64,000 nucleotides of DNA from assembly GCA_964247705.1 (NCBI GenBank), contig CAXTVQ010000002.1:62001-126000 (forward strand), written 5' to 3'. The position numbers were made by a program, and so were the translations under genes. Below are positions 16,212-23,434 of this stretch, in pieces (position 1 is the stretch's first letter; the number at the start of each line of letters is the position of its first letter). The DNA is from LMUY01 sp964247705. Its GTDB lineage: Bacteria; Pseudomonadota; Alphaproteobacteria; Acetobacterales; Acetobacteraceae. The notes below the pieces were generated by a model. That model ran no database searches and was not told the DNA's origin. It worked only from the letters and a program-made list of their open reading frames with translations.

Positions 16212-17306
16212 TCAGAGCACCGAAACCGGCACCCGGTGCCAAGCCGCAGACAGGTAGCCCTTGAAGTTCCAGACGTCCTCAGGCGATGACGGCTGGGTCT
16301 GCCCGGCCGAGTCCCAGGCCCGCACCACCAGCTCGTGCTCGCCTCTCGGCAGATCCACCGTGGCGCTCCAGAACCGCCAGCTCCACGGAGCGCCGGTGTT
16401 CGGCGCCAACTCGGCCTGCATCCAGCTTCGGCCGCCGTCGACCGACACATCCACCCGGATGATCTCGCGTCCCGTCGCGACCGCGTAGCCGCGCAGCGCC
16501 GTAGGGCCCGCCTTCAGCTCGGCGCCCGGAGCGGGCTCGCAGAGGGCGGCGTTCAGCGGCATGCCGTAGATCGTGACGCCTTTCGCCCAGTCCACCGTCT
16601 GCTCCGTCACGTCGGGCGGCAGCAGCTTGTAGTCGCGCTGCTGCATGTGATTGCCGGAAGGTTGATCCTGCACGGTGACGCGGGTCAGCCATTTCGGGCT
16701 GCGCACGCCGGCGAAGCCCGGTACCACCAGCCGCAGCGGGAAGCCATGCTCCGGCGCCAGGGGCTCACCGTTCATGGCGTAGGCAAGGAGCACCTCCGGC
16801 GACATCGCCTTCGCCATCGGGATGGAGACGCCGTAGGTGAAACGCCCCTCGTCGGGGATCTCCACTTCGTCGCACGCATCGAATGCCACGTGCAACGCCG
16901 GGTCCGTGTCGGCCCCCGCCGCATGCAGCACGTCGGCCAGCGCGGCGCCGGTCCAGGCGGCGTTGCCGATCGCACCCGGCGCCCAAGGATCGCCCGTCGT
17001 CGGCCGCACGCACTGCAGGTCCGCGCGCCTGTTGCCCGCGCACTGCATCACCGCGGTCACAGTCCGCTCCGGGAAGCGCTCGCGCAGGTCCGCCATCGAC
17101 AGGTCGAGCGTGGTCTGCACCCGGCCGCCGACGCCGAGCCTGTGCGTCGCCTCGGTCAGCCTGGGGACGGCGCCGTGGCTGCGCACGTAGAAATCGGCCT
17201 GCGCGGTCACGTCCGAACGACGCAGCCGGTCGAGCGGCGTCTCGGCGTTGTAGGGCGTCTCGGACTGCACGATCAGTCCGGCCTTGAGGTGCGATGTGTC
17301 GAACAT
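16212..17306 (-). CDS. Sulfite-oxidase-family molybdoenzyme
   Basis: This 364-residue protein has the sulfite oxidase layout: a molybdopterin-binding domain (residues ~40-220) followed by an Ig-like Mo-cofactor dimerisation domain. The molybdenum-ligating Cys is near residue 89 in M-Q-C-A-G-N-R-R. The downstream G-N-A-A-W-T-G and E-H-G-F-P-L-R-L-V-V-P-G-F-A-G segments are typical. There is no Tat or Sec signal at the N-terminus, unlike periplasmic SorA or MsrP, and no heme domain or cytochrome neighbour. The electron acceptor is therefore unknown, and the enzyme appears cytoplasmic. Oxidation of sulfite to sulfate is the family reaction; the physiological substrate here is inference. Confidence 0.9.
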   Translation of the reverse strand: MFDTSHLKAGLIVQSETPYNAETPLDRLRRSDVTAQADFYVRSHGAVPRLTEATHRLGVGGRVQTTLDLSMADLRERFPERTVTAVMQCAGNRRADLQCVRPTTGDPWAPGAIGNAAWTGAALADVLHAAGADTDPALHVAFDACDEVEIPDEGRFTYGVSIPMAKAMSPEVLLAYAMNGEPLAPEHGFPLRLVVPGFAGVRSPKWLTRVTVQDQPSGNHMQQRDYKLLPPDVTEQTVDWAKGVTIYGMPLNAALCEPAPGAELKAGPTALRGYAVATGREIIRVDVSVDGGRSWMQAELAPNTGAPWSWRFWSATVDLPRGEHELVVRAWDSAGQTQPSSPEDVWNFKGYLSAAWHRVPVSVL

Positions 17307-17483
17307 GGTCTTTGTCCTGTCCAGAAGAACGGCCGAGCGCGGTCAAGCTAGGCCGAGCAGGCGGATGAGGCCCAGGCTAACCCGCCCAGCACCGGCAGCG
17401 AGAGCGCGTGACGGCGGCGCTGACCGGGTAACGGCAGCGTTCCGTCCGCCGGCTTAGCACGGGCCCAGCTTCGGACCCTGGCG

Positions 17484-17909
17484 TTACGCGCGCTGCATCC
17501 AGGTGGCCGTGCCCTGCGCGACCAGCCGGCCATCGTCCCGCGTCGCTTTGGACTGCAGGAACGAGACGGACCGGCCACGGCGCAAGAAGCTCGCCTCGCA
17601 GCGCACCAGCCCGGCGGTGACCGGGGCCATGTATTGCACCTTCATCTCCAGCGTGGCGGCTGCCCCAGCGGTATGGTGCAGCAGGTGGCCCATGGAGATG
17701 TCCATCGCGGTCGCCAGCACGCCGCCATGCAGCGAGCCTTGCGGGTTGAACAGCGCCGGCGTCACCGTGAAACTGACGATGCAGCACTCGCCCTCGTAGC
17801 TCACCGCCATGCCGAGCAGCCGGAGCAGGAAGAAGGAGCCGAACTCCTGCTCGCCCGTGGCCGTGGCGCGGCCGAGCATTGCCTCGCCGAGCCGCTGCAT
17901 CTCGCTCAT
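17484..17909 (-). CDS. PaaI-family hotdog thioesterase
   Basis: This 141-residue hotdog-fold protein has the acyl-CoA thioesterase signature G-S-L-H-G-G-V-L-A-T-A-M-D near residue 65, where the HGG motif and the following Asp form the active site across the dimer. The length is typical. It lies 30 nt downstream of the nitrilase gene on the same strand and is probably the last gene of the liv-nitrilase unit. It could remove CoA from an acyl product of that pathway (inference). The natural acyl-CoA is not predictable. Confidence 0.85.
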   Translation of the reverse strand: MSEMQRLGEAMLGRATATGEQEFGSFFLLRLLGMAVSYEGECCIVSFTVTPALFNPQGSLHGGVLATAMDISMGHLLHHTAGAAATLEMKVQYMAPVTAGLVRCEASFLRRGRSVSFLQSKATRDDGRLVAQGTATWMQRA

Positions 17910-17939
17910 CCTGGTGTCCCTACCCGTACAGCGCCGCTT

Positions 17940-18773
17940 CTATGCCTTGCTGTACTGCGTCGTCCGGCGATTCTCCAGGAGGTGGTTGAACCCGTTCAAC
18001 TGGCGCGACGCACGCGCCTCGGCGGGCACGATCTCGGCCGTCAGGATCGCCTCCGCATCCGCCGGAGCGGGCCCTGCCAGCGGAAAACCGGTCGGGCCGA
18101 CGATGATGCTGTTGCCCAGGAACGGCTGCCCCCGCTCCACCCCGAACCGGTCCGCAGCGACCACGAACACGCCGTTGCTGTGCGCCCCCGCCATGACCAG
18201 CGTGTTCGCCATCACCTCCCGCCCGGCCGGCTGTGCCGGCATCGGCACCCAGTTGGTCGGGATGCACACGACGTCTGCCCCGGCCAGGGCGCAGGCACGG
18301 TAGCTCTCCGGGAACCAGCCGTCGTAGCAGATCATCACGCCCAGCTTGCCGAACGGCAGGTCCAGCACCGGAAAGCCCAGATCGCCCGGCGTGAAGAAGC
18401 GGTTCTCCTGGTCCCACAGATGGATCTTGCGGAACACGCCGAGCACGCCCCCAGGGCCGACGACGACGGCGCTGTTGAACACATCGTCCCCCGCCCGCTC
18501 GCACAGCCCCGCGACGATGTACAACCCGCGCTGCGCCGCCAGGGCCGACCAGGCGCGCACCGTCGGTCCGGTCCAGGCGTCCTCGGCCAGCGAGGCCGCC
18601 TCCTCCCTCGTCTCGAACACGTAGCCGGAGTTGGTCAGCTCCGGCAGCACCATCAGCGTCGCGCCACGGTCCGACGCCTGGCCGATCAGGTCCAGGCTGT
18701 GGGCGCGGTTGTGCTCTGTCTGCCCGATCCGCGGCTCCATCTGGATCGCGGCGACGGTGATCGTTTCAGGCAT
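17940..18773 (-). CDS. Nitrilase-superfamily amidohydrolase
   Basis: This 277-residue carbon-nitrogen hydrolase has the full catalytic set Glu45 (LPELTNSGY), Lys116 (FRKIHLWDQE) and Cys149 (VMICYDGWFPE). The C-Y-D-x-x-F-P-E pattern and the R-K-x-H-L segment favour an aliphatic amidase or N-carbamoyl-amino-acid hydrolase branch over true nitrilases (inference). The start is ambiguous: ATG at 18773 follows GGAAGG by 12 nt and begins on the fold, while ATG at 18797 follows GAGG by 6 nt and adds eight residues. It lies just downstream of a complete Liv/Ami-type ABC importer, which suggests that the importer brings in the amide it cleaves. Confidence 0.9.
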   Translation of the reverse strand: MPETITVAAIQMEPRIGQTEHNRAHSLDLIGQASDRGATLMVLPELTNSGYVFETREEAASLAEDAWTGPTVRAWSALAAQRGLYIVAGLCERAGDDVFNSAVVVGPGGVLGVFRKIHLWDQENRFFTPGDLGFPVLDLPFGKLGVMICYDGWFPESYRACALAGADVVCIPTNWVPMPAQPAGREVMANTLVMAGAHSNGVFVVAADRFGVERGQPFLGNSIIVGPTGFPLAGPAPADAEAILTAEIVPAEARASRQLNGFNHLLENRRTTQYSKA

Positions 18774-18850
18774 CGGGGTGACGGTCCTTCCAATCATGCG
18801 CAGCCTCGTGCGCCGCGGCCGCGCGAAGCAGGGTCGGTTCGGCCCAGGGG

Positions 18851-19552
18851 TCAGACGGCGAGATGATCGGCAACCTGCGCCTCCGCGTCCGTGTCCCCCG
18901 CCTTACCCTGGGCCACGATCTCGCCGCGGGCCAGCACGGCGTAGCGATCGGCCAGCGACAGCGCGAACCGCACGTTCTGCTCCACCAGCACGATCGCCGC
19001 ACCCCCCGACCGCTGCTCCGCCCGCAACACGTCGGCCAGGCGCAGGATCACGGAAGGCTGCAGCCCCTCGGTGATCTCGTCGATCAGCATCAAGCGGGGA
19101 CGGGCCAGCAAGGCACGGCCGATGATCAGCATCTTCTGCTCGCCGCCGGACAGCGTCCCCGCCCGCTGCCGCCGCCGCTTGGCCAGGAACGGGAAGAACC
19201 CGGCGATCCGCTCCAACCCCGCGCCGAATGCCGTGCCACGCGGGAGGCCGAGCCGAAGGTTCTCCTCCACCGTCAGGTCCTGGAAGATCGCCTGGTCCTG
19301 CGGGCTGTAGGCAAGGCCTTGGGCGGCGAGCCGGTGCGGCGGCGTGCCGTTGGTCTGCTCGGCGAACAGGCTGATGGTCCCGGCGCGGGCGGGCAGGAAC
19401 CCCATGATGGTCTTGAGCAGCGTGCTCTTGCCCATGCCGTTCTTGCCGAGCACGGCCAGCACCTCGCCAGGGGCCACGTGCAGCGACACGTCCCGCAGCA
19501 CCATCGCCTCGCCGTAGCCGGCGACCAGCCCGCTGACCTCGAGCGCGTTCAT
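18851..19552 (-). CDS. Branched-chain amino acid/amide ABC transporter ATP-binding protein (LivF-type)
   Basis: This 233-residue ABC ATPase has Walker A G-K-N-G-M-G-K-S-T near residue 40, the signature L-S-G-G-E-Q-K-M, Walker B L-M-L-I-D-E and the switch His replaced by Gln-Asn in V-E-Q-N, as is normal for LivF. The ATG overlaps the stop codon of the fused permease/ATPase by 4 nt, so the upstream in-frame extension to 19723 is spurious. It is the second nucleotide-binding subunit of the importer encoded just upstream and should act at the inner face of the membrane. Confidence 0.92.
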   Translation of the reverse strand: MNALEVSGLVAGYGEAMVLRDVSLHVAPGEVLAVLGKNGMGKSTLLKTIMGFLPARAGTISLFAEQTNGTPPHRLAAQGLAYSPQDQAIFQDLTVEENLRLGLPRGTAFGAGLERIAGFFPFLAKRRRQRAGTLSGGEQKMLIIGRALLARPRLMLIDEITEGLQPSVILRLADVLRAEQRSGGAAIVLVEQNVRFALSLADRYAVLARGEIVAQGKAGDTDAEAQVADHLAV

Positions 19553-21309
19553 GCCGCTTCCGGCACGGCGTGCGGCTCCCCCGTGTAGATGGTGCGGACC
19601 AGCTCGGACCCGGTCACCTCCGCCACCGTGCCGTCCAGCACGATGCGGCCCTGATGCAGCACGACGATGCGCGAGCTGATCTCCCGCACGAACTCGAGGT
19701 CGTGCTCCACCAGCAGGATGCACAGGCCGTGGTCCCGCACCAGCGTCACCAGGATGGCGCCGATCAACGTGCGCTCGGCCTTGGTGAGCCCGGCCGTCGG
19801 CTCATCCAGCAACAGCACGCGCGGCTCCATGGCCAGCACCATGGCAAGTTCCAGCGCCTGCTTTGCCCCGTGCGACAGGTGCTTGACCGTGGTGCCGAGC
19901 TGGCTGTCCAGGCCGGTCGCCGTCACCACCCGCATCGCCGCCGCCGGCAGCCGCACCGTATCCGCGCGGCGCAAGGGGGACAGGCGCTCATGCCCGGCCC
20001 GCGCGATCCGCAGCGACTGCGCGACGCTGAGTGTGTCGAACACATTCGGCGTCTGGAACTTGCGGCCCAGGCCCAGGCGGACGCAGGCCTCGGGCGAACG
20101 GCGGCCGATCTCGACGCCGCCGATCCGGACCCGGCCGGCGGTGCGCTCCAGCCCATCGCTGATGCAGCGGATCAGGGTGGTCTTGCCCGCGCCGTTGGGG
20201 CCAACCAGGCTGACCAACTCGCCCGCGCGGGCGGAGAAGCTGATGTCCTCCAGCACGTGCAAACTGCCGTAGCGGCGTGCCACGGCCTCGACCGCGATGG
20301 CCGCGCCGCCGCCGGCGCTTCCCACGTCGGGGTCTGGCGTCTGCACGATGCCGGGTGGGGTCTCGACCCGGGCCCGGCCGAACCGCACGAGGCGCAGCAG
20401 CGCCGGTCCGAGGCCCTGCGGCGCCAGCACGATCACGACGATGAACACCAGGCCGACGATAAGCTGCCAGATGAACGGCAACGTGCCGCTGAGATAGGCA
20501 GAGGTGGCGTCGATCAGCACCGCCGCGATGGCCGGGCCGAGCAGCGTGCCCCGGCCGCCGAGCGCCACCCAAATGACCAACTCCGTGCCGAACTCGAAAT
20601 TGCCCAGGTCGGGAGCGATCACGTCGTTGTAGCCGGCATAGGCGAACCCGGCCATCGCGGTGACCACGGCCGAGGCCGCGAGCAAGCCCGTCTTCACCCG
20701 CGCCGTGCCGATCCCGCAATAGCGGCAGCGCTGCTCGTTCTCGCGGATCGCCACCAGCAGCCGGCCGAAATCGCTGCGCACGAAGATCCAGCCGAGCGCC
20801 GTCACCACGATCAGCGCCGCACCCGCGACCTGGAACCAGGCTGGCATCGACAGGTCGAACGTATCGAAGCCGGACAGGCCGCTGCTCGACCCGGTGAAGT
20901 TGCCGCCGGAGTAGATGAGCTGGACGAAGATCACCGACTGGACGAGCGTGATGACCGAGATGTACAGCGGCGAGACCCGGGGACCGAACGCCAGCCACCC
21001 GACCAGCGCCGCCACGGCTGCCGCCACGACCGGGCCGGCCAGGAAGGCCAGGATCACGACGGGGGCGGTGAAGTCGTACGTCGTCACCGCGAGCCCCAGC
21101 GCGTAGGCGCCGATGCCGAAGAACACCGCTTGCCCGAAGGTCAGGATACCGGTGAACCCCCACAGGATGTCCACCGTGACGGCGATGCTGCCATACAGGA
21201 AGGAGCGGATCAGGATACTGACCAGGTAGTCGTCCAGCACCCACGGACCGATGGCCACCAGCACCGCGGCGGCAAGGGTTCCGCCCAGAAGGAGCAGCGG
21301 CCTAGGCAC
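19549..21309 (-). CDS. LivM-LivG fusion: ABC permease joined to ATPase
   Basis: This 586-residue protein has a LivM-type permease in residues ~1-310 (eight to ten membrane helices, with G-F-T-G-I-L-T-F-G-Q-A near 55 and the EAA-like coupling region R-E-N-E-Q-R-C-R). After a ~30-residue linker comes a LivG-type ATPase (Walker A G-P-N-G-A-G-K-T-T, signature L-S-H-G-A-K-Q, Walker B L-L-L-D-E-P, then V-E-H-D). The signature has H-G where LSGG is usual; LivG-type proteins often show S-x-G-x-Q variants. The start lies 8 nt inside the end of livH. Fused permease-ATPase forms occur in this family. Confidence 0.92.
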   Translation of the reverse strand: MPRPLLLLGGTLAAAVLVAIGPWVLDDYLVSILIRSFLYGSIAVTVDILWGFTGILTFGQAVFFGIGAYALGLAVTTYDFTAPVVILAFLAGPVVAAAVAALVGWLAFGPRVSPLYISVITLVQSVIFVQLIYSGGNFTGSSSGLSGFDTFDLSMPAWFQVAGAALIVVTALGWIFVRSDFGRLLVAIRENEQRCRYCGIGTARVKTGLLAASAVVTAMAGFAYAGYNDVIAPDLGNFEFGTELVIWVALGGRGTLLGPAIAAVLIDATSAYLSGTLPFIWQLIVGLVFIVVIVLAPQGLGPALLRLVRFGRARVETPPGIVQTPDPDVGSAGGGAAIAVEAVARRYGSLHVLEDISFSARAGELVSLVGPNGAGKTTLIRCISDGLERTAGRVRIGGVEIGRRSPEACVRLGLGRKFQTPNVFDTLSVAQSLRIARAGHERLSPLRRADTVRLPAAAMRVVTATGLDSQLGTTVKHLSHGAKQALELAMVLAMEPRVLLLDEPTAGLTKAERTLIGAILVTLVRDHGLCILLVEHDLEFVREISSRIVVLHQGRIVLDGTVAEVTGSELVRTIYTGEPHAVPEAA

Positions 21310-22138
21310 GCGCGAACCCAGAGGGGCGGATCCGCAGCAGCACGGCGGCCAGCACGACGATGGTGAGCGTGCCCAGCACGGGACTGGTGTAGGTGCTCAC
21401 CACCACCTGCGCGCCGCCCAGCACCAGGCAGGCGAGCGCCAGGCTGAACAGCGACGTGCCGGAGACCATCACCAGCATGAACGCGTTCAGCAGCCAGGGC
21501 ACGCCCATCAGCGGGTCGATGCTGAGCAACGGCGTGATCAGCGCGCCGGCCATCGCCGCCAGCCCGGCGCCGATGCTGAACGTCGCGAACCGAACCCGCG
21601 CGCTATCGATGCCGAGGGCCCGGGCCAGCGTCTCGTTCATGATCACCGCACGGGCGGACAGGCCGAGCGTCGTGCCCTGCAGGATGGCCACCATCGCGCC
21701 GCACAGCACGGCCGCCACCACCAGCATCAGCAGGCGATACAGCGAGTAGGAGGTGCCGAGCAGCGCCACCGCCCCCTGCACCGGACTCTGCACGAAATTT
21801 GTTCCGCGGCCGAATGCAATCGTGATCAGTTGCACAACGACGATGCTGAGCCCCCAGGTGGCCAGGATCGCATCCAGCGGCCGGCTGTACAGCGGCCGGA
21901 CGATCAGCAGCTCGACCACCGCACCCAGCACCAGCCCCACCAGCAACGCCAGCGGCGCCGCCAGCCAGGGGCTGATCCCGAGTTCGGTCGCCACCAGCGC
22001 CGCGTAGCCGCCGACGGTCAGGAAGCCGCCATGGGCGAAGTTGATGATCTTCAGCACGCCGAACACGATCAGCAACCCGGCGGCCACCACGAACAGGATG
22101 GCCGCCGTCGTCACCCCGTCCAGCAGGAGGTCCAGCAA
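21302..22138 (-). CDS. Branched-chain amino acid/amide ABC permease (LivH-type)
   Basis: This 278-residue permease has about eight membrane helices and the LivH pattern: an N-terminal L-L-D-G-V-T-T-A-A-I-L-F-V-V-A-A-G-L helix, G-G-Y-A-A-L near 47, and A-L-G-I-D-S-A-R-V-R-F-A-T-F in the coupling region. It starts 1 nt after the binding-protein stop codon and overlaps the next gene by 8 nt, so the transport genes form one tight unit. It should form the translocation pore with the LivM part of the next protein. Confidence 0.92.
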   Translation of the reverse strand: MLDLLLDGVTTAAILFVVAAGLLIVFGVLKIINFAHGGFLTVGGYAALVATELGISPWLAAPLALLVGLVLGAVVELLIVRPLYSRPLDAILATWGLSIVVVQLITIAFGRGTNFVQSPVQGAVALLGTSYSLYRLLMLVVAAVLCGAMVAILQGTTLGLSARAVIMNETLARALGIDSARVRFATFSIGAGLAAMAGALITPLLSIDPLMGVPWLLNAFMLVMVSGTSLFSLALACLVLGGAQVVVSTYTSPVLGTLTIVVLAAVLLRIRPSGFARA

Positions 22139-22139
22139 G

Positions 22140-23309
22140 TTACTTCAGCTTGGGGCACTGGTCGCCGGGATCGACGTTCGAGAACGTCTGGATCACCTTC
22201 ACGCCGCCATCGGCCTGCACCTGGCCGAGATACATGGTGAGCGGCGCATGGTGCTCGTGCCCCATGTTGATCGGCCCGCGGGCGCCATCGAACGTGACCG
22301 TCGCCAGGGCGGGCAACACCTTCGCCTCGTCGAAGCTGCCGGCCTTCTCGACCGCCGCCTTATACAAGTAGATGCCGTCGTACTCGGGCTCGGACAGGTC
22401 GTTCGGCGTCTTCATGTCCTTGCCGAACATCTTGTCCAGCCCGGCCATGAACGCCTTGTTCTGCGGCGTATCGATGCTGGTGAGGTAGGATTGCGCGATA
22501 TACACGCCGGTCGCGTCGGCGCCGATCGACTTGGCCGTGCCCTCGTCCACGCCGAGGTTGCCGAACAGCACGTCCACCCCCGAAGCACGGAGCTGCTTCG
22601 TCAGCGTCACGTTCGGCGCGCCGCCGGCGGTGGACGTGATCAGCGCGTCGGGCTTGTCCGCGCGGATCTTGCTGATCACCGCCGTCCAGTCCGAGGCATC
22701 CATCGGCAGGTACTGCTCGTCCAGCACCTTGCCGCCCTTGGACTCGATGTACTTGCGCGTGAACTCCAGCATGCCGCGTCCGAACGCGTAGTCGCTGCCG
22801 GCGAGGAAGAACGTCTTGGCCCCTTTCTGCTTCATGAAGTAGTCCACGATGGAGGCCACCTGCTGGTCCGGCACCCAGGCGTCCACGAACAGGTACGGGC
22901 TGCAGGACCGGCCCTCGTAATACGACGTGTAGATGAACGGCGTCTTACCGCGCGCCACCACCGGCAACCCGGCATTGCGGGCGGCGCTGGTTTCCATGGT
23001 GATGATCGCGTTCACCTTCTGCTGGAAAATGAGCGAGTTGTAGGCGGCGACCGCACCGTCGGCGCCGCTGCGGTCGTCGGCCACGGACAACTCCACCTGG
23101 CGGCCCAGGATGCCGCCCTTGGCGTTGATCTCGGACACGGCAAGCTGGGCCGCCTGGACGACCGAGGGTGCGACCACGCTGTTGGCGCCGGAGAGGCCGA
23201 CGGGGATGCCAATCTTCACCGGCGGCTCGGCTGCCTGACTTGCAACGGTGCTGGCGGTGGTGATCGCAAGCAGGGCGGCAACGGCGAGTGCGGCATCTAT
23301 GCGGATCAT
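22140..23309 (-). CDS. Periplasmic substrate-binding protein, AmiC/UrtA-like Liv group
   Basis: This 389-residue type I periplasmic binding protein has a Sec signal (MIRIDAALAVAALLAITTAS...SQAAE). The mature start P-V-K-I-G-I-P-V-G-L-S-G and the segment A-V-S-E-I-N-A-K-G-G-I-L-G-R are standard for Leu/Ile/Val binders. Y-Y-E-G-R-S-C-S-P near residue 130 and the late H-H-A-P-L-T-M-Y-L-G-Q-V resemble the AmiC/UrtA/FmdD subgroup, which binds short amides and urea; this is inference from pattern. It is the first gene of the operon that ends with an amidohydrolase and a thioesterase, which supports an amide-type ligand. Confidence 0.9.
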   Translation of the reverse strand: MIRIDAALAVAALLAITTASTVASQAAEPPVKIGIPVGLSGANSVVAPSVVQAAQLAVSEINAKGGILGRQVELSVADDRSGADGAVAAYNSLIFQQKVNAIITMETSAARNAGLPVVARGKTPFIYTSYYEGRSCSPYLFVDAWVPDQQVASIVDYFMKQKGAKTFFLAGSDYAFGRGMLEFTRKYIESKGGKVLDEQYLPMDASDWTAVISKIRADKPDALITSTAGGAPNVTLTKQLRASGVDVLFGNLGVDEGTAKSIGADATGVYIAQSYLTSIDTPQNKAFMAGLDKMFGKDMKTPNDLSEPEYDGIYLYKAAVEKAGSFDEAKVLPALATVTFDGARGPINMGHEHHAPLTMYLGQVQADGGVKVIQTFSNVDPGDQCPKLK

Positions 23310-23434
23310 TGAGGTTCCTGGCGCGTCTGGTTGGATCGACTGGTCTGGTTAGCAAGCTGTGGGCCAGTATGGACGAGGCGGCGGCGAGTCGCGTCCTAGC
23401 CACCCTTCCCCCCGACCGTTAAAACCCGTCCGGC

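Noticed and set aside
16212..17306. MsrP (YedY) methionine sulfoxide reductase
   Set aside because: The second Mo-cofactor dimerisation domain and the lack of a Tat signal fit the sulfite oxidase family better.
19570..21366. 598-codon plus-strand open frame
   Set aside because: It mirrors the LivM-LivG fusion, which has clear ABC motifs on the other strand.
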